From: Promethearchaeota archaeon
GTDB lineage: Archaea; Asgardarchaeota; Lokiarchaeia; Sigynarchaeales; MK-D1
DNA: 10,543 nucleotides
Assembly: GCA_016839385.1 (NCBI GenBank)
Contig: JAEOUK010000084.1
Location: forward strand, 1 to 10,543
Direction: 5' to 3'
Shown: one piece after another, positions 1 through 7,277 of the stretch
How positions within the stretch are numbered: position 1 is the stretch's first letter
How the letters are laid out: every line of letters starts with the position of its first letter
Notes under the pieces: generated by a model
Seen by the model: only the letters and a program-made list of their open reading frames with translations
Databases searched by the model: none
Told to the model about the DNA's origin: nothing
Translations under genes and position numbers: made by a program

Positions 1-1
1 A

Positions 2-484
2 AAACTAGTTGATGGCATTCATATTTATGCAAATTTTCATGGTCGAGAATTTAATTCCAATCCTGATTTCATACGGGATGGGATTCAAAATATACATAAA
101 GCTCTAGTTAAGGCTAAAATTCGGGATACTATTTCAATAATTGCGAGTGGGGGAATCATTATTGCAGAACATGTGCCAAAAGCTATTATAATGGGTTCTG
201 ATGCTGTTGCAATTAATACAACGATATTGATTTCACTCGAATCATGGTTTAAAGGTTCTGGTGAATGGATTGATAGTTGTGAGATTGATACAAACGATGA
301 GTTTGATGTGTCTTGGGGCACAAAACGATTAGTAAATCTAATGGGCGCATGGCATCATCAAATGTTGGAAGTTCTTTCAGCAATGGGTATTCGCGATATC
401 AGGAGATTTAGAGGAGAAATTGGTCGTGCTATGTTTAGAAAACATTTAGTGGAGGAAGGTTTTAATGACATCAAAAGAATCTGA
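2..484 (+). CDS. Glutamate synthase-related FMN-domain protein, C-terminal part (5' end outside window)
   Basis: The reading frame is open from the left edge to the TGA at 482-484, giving about 160 visible residues; the start lies upstream. An ATG at 173 is internal, because conserved family sequence precedes it. The fragment contains the phosphate-binding end of a GltB-type FMN barrel: IIASGG, then AEHVPKAI and GSDAVAINT. The tail has WGTKRLVNLM and AMGIRDIRRFRGEIGRAMF, which I recognise from stand-alone glutamate synthase-related proteins of archaea and anaerobic bacteria. Family members are FMN-dependent and often carry Fe-S clusters, but the visible part has only one cysteine (in WIDSCEID). 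It overlaps the next gene by 20 bp, so the two are co-translated. The likely role is a flavin subunit or paralogue of a split glutamate synthase; its exact reaction is not established by this fragment. Confidence 0.85.
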   Translation, partial: KLVDGIHIYANFHGREFNSNPDFIRDGIQNIHKALVKAKIRDTISIIASGGIIIAEHVPKAIIMGSDAVAINTTILISLESWFKGSGEWIDSCEIDTNDEFDVSWGTKRLVNLMGAWHHQMLEVLSAMGIRDIRRFRGEIGRAMFRKHLVEEGFNDIKRI

Positions 485-1790
485 AAAAGTAAAATTACAA
501 GCATTAAAAGTCATAAAACATAGCAAACGAGTGCATAAGGGTATTGATAAATTATCCACTTTGAGATTTGGCATTTCTGATGCATTTGGGGATAATAGAT
601 GGACTGGTGATTTAATATTTGCTACCTATGAACAAGCAAAAACGGGAAAACCTCCAGTTTCGGGCATGGAATATAAAATTGGTAAATCAAATGGGGGTTT
701 TGATTTACTTTCTTTTGTAAAAAAAACTGATCCTCTACCCGATGAAGAATTGGATAAAAGCATAGATCTGTCTATTGAATTGAATAAAAGGAAAGCAGGA
801 AGAAAAATTACCATTCCAATTCCAGTTTATGGAGGTGGGTGTTCATATGGTTCAATCAGTGAGAACTTTATGCTATCAAGAGCAAAGGCTGCGAAAAAAT
901 TGAGATCATTCATGTCCACAGGAGAAGGAGGTTATCCAGAATTCTTAGTACCTTACAAGGACCATGTTATTACTCAGGTAGCAACAGGATTGTTTGGTGT
1001 TAAAGAAGAAACAATACAATATGCTCCAATTGTAGAATTCAAATATGCACAAGGTGCAAAACCAGGACTTGGTGGGCACCTTCTTGCCAGTAAAGTATCA
1101 ACAGCTGTTGCAAAAATACGTGGATCTCCTCAAAATGTTAGCCTCTATTCACCATTTCCATTCCATTCTGTGTACTCTGTCGAAGACCATAAGAAACATG
1201 TCGACTGGATTAAGACAATCAATCCAAGAGCACTAATCTCAGTAAAAGTTAGCACACCTGAAGATGTACACATGGTTGCAGTTGGTTCTTATTACGCTGG
1301 AGCAAATATTGTTCACATGGATGGTGCTTATGGAGGAACTGGAGCAGCTCCTGAAATTGCCAAAAAAAATATTGCTATGCCCATAGAATTTGCGATCCCT
1401 AAAGTACACAAATATCTCAAATCTGAAGGAATAAGAGATGAAATTACATTAATCGCGAGTGGAGGAATTCGAACAGCTTATGATGTTGCAAAAGCGATTG
1501 CTCTAGGAGCAGATGGCGTTGTTACAGCAACAGTTGAAGCAATTGCATGTGGTTGCGTCCATTGTGGAAACTGTGAAAAAGGACGTGGCTGTCAAGTGGG
1601 AATCACTACAACAGATCCCGAACTTTCCTTATACATTGATCCAGATTGGGGATCAAAACGAATAATTAATGTGTATACCTCATGGGCAATTCAATTACGT
1701 AGAATTTTGAGTAGTCTAAAGTTAAAATCTATTAAAGAACTGCGCGGAAGAACAGATTTGTTAGTATATCATGGAGGGGAGACGAAATGA
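465..1790 (+). CDS. gltB: Glutamate synthase FMN/Fe-S domain subunit (archaeal-type GltB central domain)
   Basis: This 441-residue protein matches the FMN-binding synthase domain of glutamate synthase, which makes glutamate from 2-oxoglutarate and glutamine-derived ammonia. Motifs in order: GGGCSYGSIS (123-132), TGEGG (152-156), YAQGAKPGLGGHL (194-206), SPFPFHSVYSVED (229-241), ISVKVS (258-263), IVHMDGAYGGTGAAP (282-296) and ASGGIRTAYDVAKAIALGAD (331-350). Cysteines 362, 364, 367, 370 and 376 form a CGCVHCGNCEKGRGC cluster just before QVGIT, where glutamate synthases bind an Fe-S cluster. The ATG at 465 is supported by a strong Shine-Dalgarno site, GGAGGAAGG (451-459), lying in the end of the preceding gene. 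The stop overlaps the next start as ATGA (1787-1790). The ammonia-producing GATase is the next gene. No reductase or ferredoxin partner is visible in the window, so the electron donor is unknown. Confidence 0.92.
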   Translation: MTSKESEKVKLQALKVIKHSKRVHKGIDKLSTLRFGISDAFGDNRWTGDLIFATYEQAKTGKPPVSGMEYKIGKSNGGFDLLSFVKKTDPLPDEELDKSIDLSIELNKRKAGRKITIPIPVYGGGCSYGSISENFMLSRAKAAKKLRSFMSTGEGGYPEFLVPYKDHVITQVATGLFGVKEETIQYAPIVEFKYAQGAKPGLGGHLLASKVSTAVAKIRGSPQNVSLYSPFPFHSVYSVEDHKKHVDWIKTINPRALISVKVSTPEDVHMVAVGSYYAGANIVHMDGAYGGTGAAPEIAKKNIAMPIEFAIPKVHKYLKSEGIRDEITLIASGGIRTAYDVAKAIALGADGVVTATVEAIACGCVHCGNCEKGRGCQVGITTTDPELSLYIDPDWGSKRIINVYTSWAIQLRRILSSLKLKSIKELRGRTDLLVYHGGETK

Positions 1791-4285
1791 GCAATATTAA
1801 AAAGATTATTCAATCAAGAGAAAATTTGGTATCAGATATTTCTGTTCAACCGAAAAAAGAGGAAGAAGGAGGATGTGGAGTTGTAGGCGCGGCTTCTTCG
1901 GTGAAAATTAAAGGAAAACATTTTCTCAAATCTTTAGAACGCATGAAAAACCGTGGGAATGGAAAAGGTGGAGGTGTTGCCATCGCAGGATTGTCTTATG
2001 AGCAGATGGCTGTTTCCGAGCAAATACTCATGGAAGATTACATAATTCAAATTGCATTCTTAGATCAATCAACGAGAACTGAAATCGAACATGAATTTAT
2101 ATTAAAGAATTTTGAAATAGATGCTCAGTATAAGGTGGAATCAATTGAAGATTATAAATCAATAGGACTAGATGTAAAACCTCCAGATATACATCGTTAT
2201 TTCTGCAAAATCAAAGAATCTGTTCTTACCAGTTTCATGGAGAAACATGGTATTACTAATAAAGAAGATGCTGAAGATGAGTTCATTTTCCAAAATTCCT
2301 ATCAGCTAAATAAAAAATACTATTCCTCTTTGGGAGAGAAACGTGCTTTTGTTCTGTCTCATGGAAAAAATCAACTTGTATTCAAAGCAGTTAGCTATGC
2401 AGACCAAACTTTAAGATATTACAAACTTGAAGAAGTTAAAGCACATATCTGGATTGGCCATCACAGATATCCGACTAAATGAGCAGTATGGCATCCTGGA
2501 GGAGCGCATCCATTTGTTGGAGTGAATGAAGCTTTAGTTCATAATGGAGATTTTGCTAACTACCATTCAGTGAGTGAATATCTCGCCCAACGAAATTACT
2601 ATCCATTATTTCTGACAGACACAGAGGTGAGTGTGTATTTATTTGATTTATGGAGTCGAGTATACAAATATCCCTTAGAATTAACTATCGAGGCAATGGC
2701 TCCTACGACGGAACGGGATTTCACACTTCTGGATAAGTCTAAACAGTCCATATGCAGAGAAATCCAGACATCACACATAAATGGCTCACCTGACGGACCA
2801 TGGTTTTTTATTGTTGCGCGCTCTATTCCTCGTAAGAACGTACTTCAACTAATGGGAATAACAGATACATCCATGTTACGTCCACAAGTGTTTGCTCTTC
2901 AAGAAGGGGAAGCACAAATTGGACTAATAGCTAGTGAACGTCATGCAATTGATGAAATGCTTAATAGTTTATCTCAAGAAGATTCCCGATTTGCTGCAAA
3001 GGCTGATTTTTATTGGAATGCAAGAGGGGGAAGTTTTACGGATGGTGGTTCATTTATTTTCAACATAATAAATAAGGATGGAAAAACCCGACTGGAATGT
3101 ACTAATAAATTTAATGAACGTGTAATGACGCATAAGATTCCAGAAACTCCATTCTTATTCCGAAATTTTGTGATTGACACCTTAAACTTGAACACTTTGT
3201 ATCCTGAGTATGCTTTTGATTCATTGAATTCGATTCAAGAGCTCTGCGATGTTATATTAGATCATTCTAAGAAAAACGCTCATACAAAATCTCACGCTGT
3301 AAAGATTTTAACTGAGATATTAGATCGATTTCATTTATCGGCGTATAATAGAAATGGAAAGATAAGAGCATACGTTGAGATGACCTTGTATAAAATTTTC
3401 CGTTCCTTTCCAAAATTATCCGAAAATAATAATTCAGAATTAACATTAGTAGATAATGAAAATAAAGACACACTTAGATCTCCCAAGATACACGAAAAAG
3501 CATTATTGATGGATATAATAGACTTTGATCATGAAGGTGAGAAATCTGCTGCAAAATACATTGTTGATGCATACAAACTTGGATGGAAACATATCTATAG
3601 TTTTGACTGGCATGGTCAACGATTTTGTGGTAATGGTTTGGGTCCGAATTCACAAGGTTTTCGAATTGATGTATATGGGAACCCCGGAGATTATCTCGGT
3701 TCGGGTTTAGATGGTGCAGAGATTTACGTTCATTGTTCAGCTCAAGATCAGGTATGCAACATAATGAATAATGGCAAGGTAGTAATTTTTGGAGATGTTG
3801 GTCAGACTTTTATGTATGGAGCAAAAGGTGGAAAAGTATTTGTTTTGGGAAATGCAGCAGGAAGACCCTTGATAAATGCTGTTGGTAAACCAAAAGTGGT
3901 GATTAATGGGACCTGTTTAGATTACCTTGCTGAATCATTTATGGCAGGAGATCCTCTAAAGGATGGTGGTTTTGTTATAGTAAATGGAATTTACTTCGAT
4001 GAAAAGGGGGCACTGAAGGAACTAGAAACTTCGTATCCAGGAGGAAATTTGTTTTCATTAGCAAGTGGTGGAGCAATTTACATAAGAGATCCCCGATCCT
4101 TTTTACAAGATAATCAACTACATGGAGGGAAATTTGTTAAAGTTTCTCAAGAAGATAGCAATCTGATTAATGTATATTTGGAAGAAAATGAAAAATTGTA
4201 TGCCATAACTCTTGATTCGTTAATGACAGATGGTGACTTAAACTATCGGAAAATAATTCCGGATAAAAATAAAGATTGGGACTAA
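1787..4285 (+). CDS. Glutamate synthase GATase class II + GltB GXGXG-repeat domain protein, interrupted by one in-frame TGA
   Basis: Read through the TGA at codon 232, this is one frame of 832 codons before the TAA. It begins at an ATGA overlap with the preceding gene, preceded by GGAGGGGAG (1773-1781). Residues 1-29 look like a propeptide. C30 in GGCGVVG is the expected N-terminal nucleophile after processing, as in other glutamate synthases. GNGKGGGVAIAG, GHHRYPTK (224-231), HNGDFANY and TDTEVSV are the Arg loop, oxyanion NG and glutamine-binding Asp regions of class II amidotransferases. From about residue 600 the protein is the GltB C-terminal beta-helix, with repeats such as GSGLDGAEIYVH, NNGKVVIFGDVGQ and AKGGKVFVLGNAAG. 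The role is to hydrolyse glutamine and pass ammonia to the FMN subunit. The TGA splits the active site: residues 1-231 lack the NG and Asp, and the GTG at 2522 has no well-placed ribosome site (GGAGGAG ends 17 bp upstream). It is either a pseudogene or a recoded gene. Confidence 0.88.
2480..2482 (+). other. In-frame TGA within the GATase active-site region
   Basis: The frame reads ...HRYPTK, TGA, AVWHPGGAHPFVGVNEAL... with family-like sequence on both sides and no shift. From memory of this amidotransferase family, the position after PTK is usually glycine. A GGA-to-TGA single change would fit, but an alignment is needed. TGA is used as an ordinary stop by the two upstream genes (482-484 and 1788-1790), so global reassignment is unlikely. 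Confidence 0.9.
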
Positions 4286-4289
4286 ATTT

Positions 4290-5474
4290 TTATTCCTTGA
4301 TTCCAAAATTCCAATTGTATGCTTTCGAAAGGGTATACGTTAATCGTATATTCAACAACTCTCCCATAGCTCCGTTGGCCATGATTATAGCACCCTGTCC
4401 GGTAGTTGGAGAACCCAATAACATACAATTTGCACCGGGTGCATTTGAACCCGGTAGCAAGAAAAATGTATTCATTTCATTTTTCATCAAGAAGAATCCT
4501 AGACCTTGATCAGTTATGCCCATCATTTCTTTTGGTCCAAATAAATAATAAGAATCCAACATTTTACGTGTCATTTCTTTAGATAAAATCTTGTTAGATT
4601 TTCCATGATAGGAGAGCATAATTTCTATTAAGAATTTTGAAAAATTCCAAGGATTAATACTTAAATTTCCATGACCATATGCTGAAGGATGTAAGCCTTT
4701 TCCCGCTGGTTTTCCATCAGGTCCATGATGATCGATAGCTATCATAGCCAAATGCTGCGGTAACGGATAGACTACTGTAGTTTTTTCGGGTATCATATCC
4801 AATGGTCCAAATATGATTTCGGATAAGAGATTATTGAGAGTTTTACCTGTGACATCTTCCATGATTTTCTGGATAATATCGAATCCTAAATTTGAGTACT
4901 GATGTTTTGTTCCAGGAACAAATTCAATTGTTACTGGATCATTCTTAGCAGGACATTCTCCCTTCAAAACATTAAGTAAAGTAGGGATACTATCTTCTTG
5001 ATAAGAATACATACTTTCAGGGCGATTTACACCTGCTGTATGCGTCAATAATCGTTTAAGGGTCACATGTTCAACTTTCGTGAACTCGTTATCAGGAATT
5101 TTCCAGTCTTTTAAATAAACATTTACGTTAGCATCCAAATCCAGCAATCCTTTTTCAACAAGATGTAATGCTACAACAGTCACTACGGTTTTTGTCGCTG
5201 ATGCAGCTTCAAACAAAGTCTGAGTATCCACTGCGTGATTACTGTTATATTCCGGATAAGCGGATCGAATTCCAAAGTATCTCATCCAATGGATTTTGAA
5301 ATTATCAATACACACTATTCCAATGCCAGGAATTTTATATTGAATCAATAAATCTTCTAATTTTTCAGTTTTTTTATAATTGGGAATCGGAATTCCCTCA
5401 AATCCAACTTCAACGACATTTTCTAATAGATGTTGTACATTCTCTTTGTAATGTTTTTCATAGATTTCGTTCAT
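4290..5474 (-). CDS. Serine beta-lactamase-fold hydrolase (class C / esterase-like, PF00144 type)
   Basis: This 394-residue protein belongs to the serine beta-lactamase/penicillin-binding-protein-like superfamily, which includes many esterases and peptidases. It has the nucleophile motif S92-A-T-K95 in FEAASATKTVV, followed by LVEKGLLDLDANVNVYLKDW. LLTHTAGV (142-149) and the second catalytic motif Y193-S194-N195 follow. The third motif, normally HGG or KTG near the C terminus, is not intact: the matching stretch reads FLLPGSNAPG (338-347), with Leu at the usual His position. I see no signal peptide or membrane anchor, so it is probably cytoplasmic. It converges with the glutamate synthase operon (4-bp gap) and diverges from hypA (83 bp). 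The substrate is unknown; antibiotic resistance should not be assumed. The ATG at 5474 is the first in frame and lies close to a TATA-like element. Confidence 0.85.
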   Translation of the reverse strand: MNEIYEKHYKENVQHLLENVVEVGFEGIPIPNYKKTEKLEDLLIQYKIPGIGIVCIDNFKIHWMRYFGIRSAYPEYNSNHAVDTQTLFEAASATKTVVTVVALHLVEKGLLDLDANVNVYLKDWKIPDNEFTKVEHVTLKRLLTHTAGVNRPESMYSYQEDSIPTLLNVLKGECPAKNDPVTIEFVPGTKHQYSNLGFDIIQKIMEDVTGKTLNNLLSEIIFGPLDMIPEKTTVVYPLPQHLAMIAIDHHGPDGKPAGKGLHPSAYGHGNLSINPWNFSKFLIEIMLSYHGKSNKILSKEMTRKMLDSYYLFGPKEMMGITDQGLGFFLMKNEMNTFFLLPGSNAPGANCMLLGSPTTGQGAIIMANGAMGELLNIRLTYTLSKAYNWNFGIKE

Positions 5475-5497
5475 ACTACATCATCTTTGGATTGGAT

Positions 5498-5516
5498 TAA
5501 ATATTATAAAAATAAA
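5498..5516. promoter_or_regulatory. AT-rich candidate bidirectional promoter between the beta-lactamase-fold gene and hypA
   Basis: The divergent gap 5475-5557 contains TAAATATTATAAAAATAAA. It can serve as an archaeal TATA element in either direction, about 25 bp upstream of plausible start sites at roughly 5480 (-) and 5535 (+). It is judged on composition and spacing only. Confidence 0.4.
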
Positions 5517-5557
5517 CTGTGATCCAGAATTCTTCATAATTTGGATGATGATAGTAG

Positions 5558-6007
5558 ATGCATGAATTTGCATTAGTTCAAAACATACTGGGTAGATGCT
5601 TTCGGGTTGCCAATCAGAACAATGCAACCGAAATAACTGATATTGTTTTAGAGGTAGGAGATTTTTCCTTAGTAATTGAACATATGTTCCAACAATCGTT
5701 TAATACTCTCCGTAGAGAAACCATAGCTGAATCAGCAATTCTACATATTACTAGAACTCCAGGTGTGATTCATTGTAATGAATGTAAAGAGGATTCGGAA
5801 ATCTGGTGGAACACTGCAGTTCAGGAATTCAACCCAGAGCACAAAAAATCTATTAAAAACTATGAGCAGAACGTAACCCCAACAGAAGTTTTAACCGGAC
5901 AATCAGATTTTGGGAAAAATTTATTCCAATGCCCCAATTGCAGAAGTAATAATACTGTTTTGATTAAGGGAAAAAGTATTATGATAAAAAATATAAAAGT
6001 AAAATAA
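5558..6007 (+). CDS. hypA: HypA family hydrogenase nickel-incorporation protein
   Basis: HypA delivers nickel to the large subunit of [NiFe]-hydrogenases, working with HypB in the cytoplasm. The 149-residue product begins MHEFALVQNIL; His2 and Glu3 belong to the invariant N-terminal nickel site. EITDIVLEVGDFSLVIEHMF and RETIAESAILHITRTPG follow the family pattern. Two zinc-knuckle pairs are present: C73-x2-C76 and C125-x2-C128. They are separated by 48 residues, longer than in bacterial HypA (about 113-120 aa in total) and, as I recall, longer than the 33 residues in Thermococcus HypA. The start is fixed by the MHE motif. No hypB, other hyp gene or hydrogenase subunit lies in the window, so it is an orphan here. 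It converges with the next gene, with 2 bp between stops. The upstream ribosome site is weak. Confidence 0.93.
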   Translation: MHEFALVQNILGRCFRVANQNNATEITDIVLEVGDFSLVIEHMFQQSFNTLRRETIAESAILHITRTPGVIHCNECKEDSEIWWNTAVQEFNPEHKKSIKNYEQNVTPTEVLTGQSDFGKNLFQCPNCRSNNTVLIKGKSIMIKNIKVK

Positions 6008-6009
6008 GT

Positions 6010-7185
6010 TTAGTTTTTGATTTTTACGGGGGGGACAAACACATTACGCATTCCTTCGAGAAGTCTAATTGCATTCTCTGGACAAACTCGAGCACAAACT
6101 CCACATCCAATACATTTTGACTCGTCTACTATTGCATAATCACTCATTGCTATTGCTCCCATCGGGCATCTTTCTGCACATATTCCACAAGCAATACATT
6201 TATCAATAATTACGTCTGAGAGATAGTGGGTTACATTTATAATGGGAGTTGCGCCCATTTTCCACAAATTAAATGTATCACAACAATCTTTACAGCAATT
6301 ACAGATGCTATTTTCAGGTTTACTTATGTCATTACTATTATGAAATGCCTTGTGGACTAATCCTGCATCTTCTGTCTTTTTCAATATTTCTAATGCTTCC
6401 TCTTGAGAAACTTTCCTGGCAAATCCTTGTTGAATAACATGCCTTGCTGATTTTCCGAATGTGAAACAAGTTTCTAATGGTGCGTGCTGTTCACATTCAT
6501 GACCAAGAGCGCCTCGATATTGACGACAAAAACAATACCCCACTCCAATATCATCATATTTGAGTATAATTTCTTCTACAGTTTTTGCAGGAAGAATCTC
6601 CTCCGTTGTTTCTCCTATATCCTCGTTCATAGCAATCTCAATTGTCTCTCCATCCTCACGGATTTTGAGAGGTAGTGTTCTATCTGTAGGAGGAGCACGT
6701 TTAAATACTTCAACAGCACCTTCATAGGTTTCTTGAATAGAATCCGCAAACTCTTGCATATATTTTTCATATAAGACTGCAAGTTCCTTAAGCCGGTTTA
6801 ATTTTTCAGTATCTTCTGGCATTTTTGGCATAAATGTGTACTCAAAAGTCCCAATTATTACTATAGGTAATAATCTGAATACCATTACTCCAGAAGAGCT
6901 AGGTTGGTTAAAGATAAATCCTTTTTTTGCTAATTGCGAAGCTAATCTGTTTACCTCTTGTTCAGGAAGTTTGCTTTTTTTCTGCAATTGTTCCATATTC
7001 ATAGTAGATCTACTACTAAAATACGCAAGAAAATCAAGCTCTTCTTCACTAAAATCATAATATTTCAATATTTTGACAAATGTATCACTATTTGGCATGG
7101 GTAACATGCCTGCTTTCAAGATATTCCTTGCAGCTTTTTTATATTTTTTCTCTATTGGATCGATTTCTTCATTAATATCTGACAT
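6010..7185 (-). CDS. Winged-helix / Cys-rich / 4Fe-4S dicluster protein
   Basis: The 391-residue protein has three parts. Residues about 45-107 look like a winged helix-turn-helix (MEQLQKKSKLPEQEV, then LASQLAKKGFIF). Residues 215-302 hold a Cys-rich module: C218-F-C220, C231, C240, then GLVHKAF and C295-N-C297-C298-x2-C301-C302. Residues 327-372 are a bacterial-type 2[4Fe-4S] ferredoxin: C330-x2-C333-x2-C336-x3-C340-P and C358-x2-C361-x2-C364-x3-C368-P. I recognise this architecture from uncharacterised 4Fe-4S proteins of anaerobic archaea and Desulfobacterota; no substrate is known to me. The helix-turn-helix could bind DNA or only serve interactions. It converges with hypA, and a 26-bp inverted repeat sits directly upstream of the start codon. 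A C7 run in the coding strand (6028-6034) near the C terminus could slip, but would change only the last few residues. Confidence 0.85.
   Translation of the reverse strand: MSDINEEIDPIEKKYKKAARNILKAGMLPMPNSDTFVKILKYYDFSEEELDFLAYFSSRSTMNMEQLQKKSKLPEQEVNRLASQLAKKGFIFNQPSSSGVMVFRLLPIVIIGTFEYTFMPKMPEDTEKLNRLKELAVLYEKYMQEFADSIQETYEGAVEVFKRAPPTDRTLPLKIREDGETIEIAMNEDIGETTEEILPAKTVEEIILKYDDIGVGYCFCRQYRGALGHECEQHAPLETCFTFGKSARHVIQQGFARKVSQEEALEILKKTEDAGLVHKAFHNSNDISKPENSICNCCKDCCDTFNLWKMGATPIINVTHYLSDVIIDKCIACGICAERCPMGAIAMSDYAIVDESKCIGCGVCARVCPENAIRLLEGMRNVFVPPVKIKN
6013..6026 (+). terminator. Oligo-T terminator candidate after hypA
   Basis: Two T5 runs (6014-6018 and 6021-6025) follow the hypA stop within 20 bp, the usual archaeal intrinsic signal. 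They lie inside the 3' end of the convergent gene, so the two transcripts would overlap. Confidence 0.45.
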
Positions 7186-7186
7186 G

Positions 7187-7212
7187 ATTCACAATATAAT
7201 TCTCATGTGAAT
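7187..7212. promoter_or_regulatory. 26-bp inverted repeat, candidate operator
   Basis: Perfect 7-bp arms ATTCACA (7187-7193) and TGTGAAT (7206-7212) flank a 12-bp spacer. The repeat ends 1 bp before the ATG of the winged-helix/4Fe-4S gene. It lies just downstream of its TATA-like element and would cover the expected transcription start, a position typical of a repressor site. Autoregulation is inference. Confidence 0.5.
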
Positions 7213-7224
7213 TATTAAATTTAG
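7211..7224 (-). promoter_or_regulatory. TATA-like element of the winged-helix/4Fe-4S gene
   Basis: On the minus strand this reads CTAAATTTAATAAT. Its centre (about 7216) is some 25 bp from an expected start site near 7191, giving a very short leader that overlaps the inverted repeat. Confidence 0.4.
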
Positions 7225-7262
7225 TCTGTTGATATTAATGAAAATTCGACCATGGATAATTA

Positions 7263-7277
7263 AAGTAAAAAATCAAT
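7263..7277 (-). terminator. Oligo-T terminator candidate of the downstream methyltransferase
   Basis: Immediately after the TAA, the minus strand reads ATTGATTTTTTACTT, with a T6 run. The same motif with one change follows the paralogous gene (8196-8210), so the signal is conserved between the copies. Confidence 0.5.

Noticed and set aside
173..484. A stand-alone 103-residue gene starting at 173
   Set aside because: The frame is open to the left edge and the upstream part contains conserved FMN-domain sequence, so 173 is an internal methionine.
1787..2482. A complete 231-residue amidotransferase gene ending at 2482, followed by an independent gene starting at 2522
   Set aside because: Both pieces are in the same frame and the 39 bases between them translate to family-like sequence (AVWHPGGAHPFVG). 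The first piece lacks essential active-site residues, and the GTG at 2522 has no well-placed ribosome site.
2480..2482. Genome-wide reassignment of TGA (as Gly or Trp)
   Set aside because: Two adjacent genes end with TGA at tight overlaps with the next start, and no other gene here contains an in-frame TGA, which a recoded genome would show often.
1785..2485. The word AAATGAGCA occurs at both the gene start (1785-1793) and the in-frame TGA (2477-2485), suggesting a duplicated start site
   Set aside because: The second copy opens only a 16-codon frame in another phase and has no ribosome site; the match is short and probably chance.
6028..6034. G7 homopolymer as a phase-variation switch
   Set aside because: It lies seven codons from the end of the winged-helix/4Fe-4S gene, so slippage would alter only a short tail.
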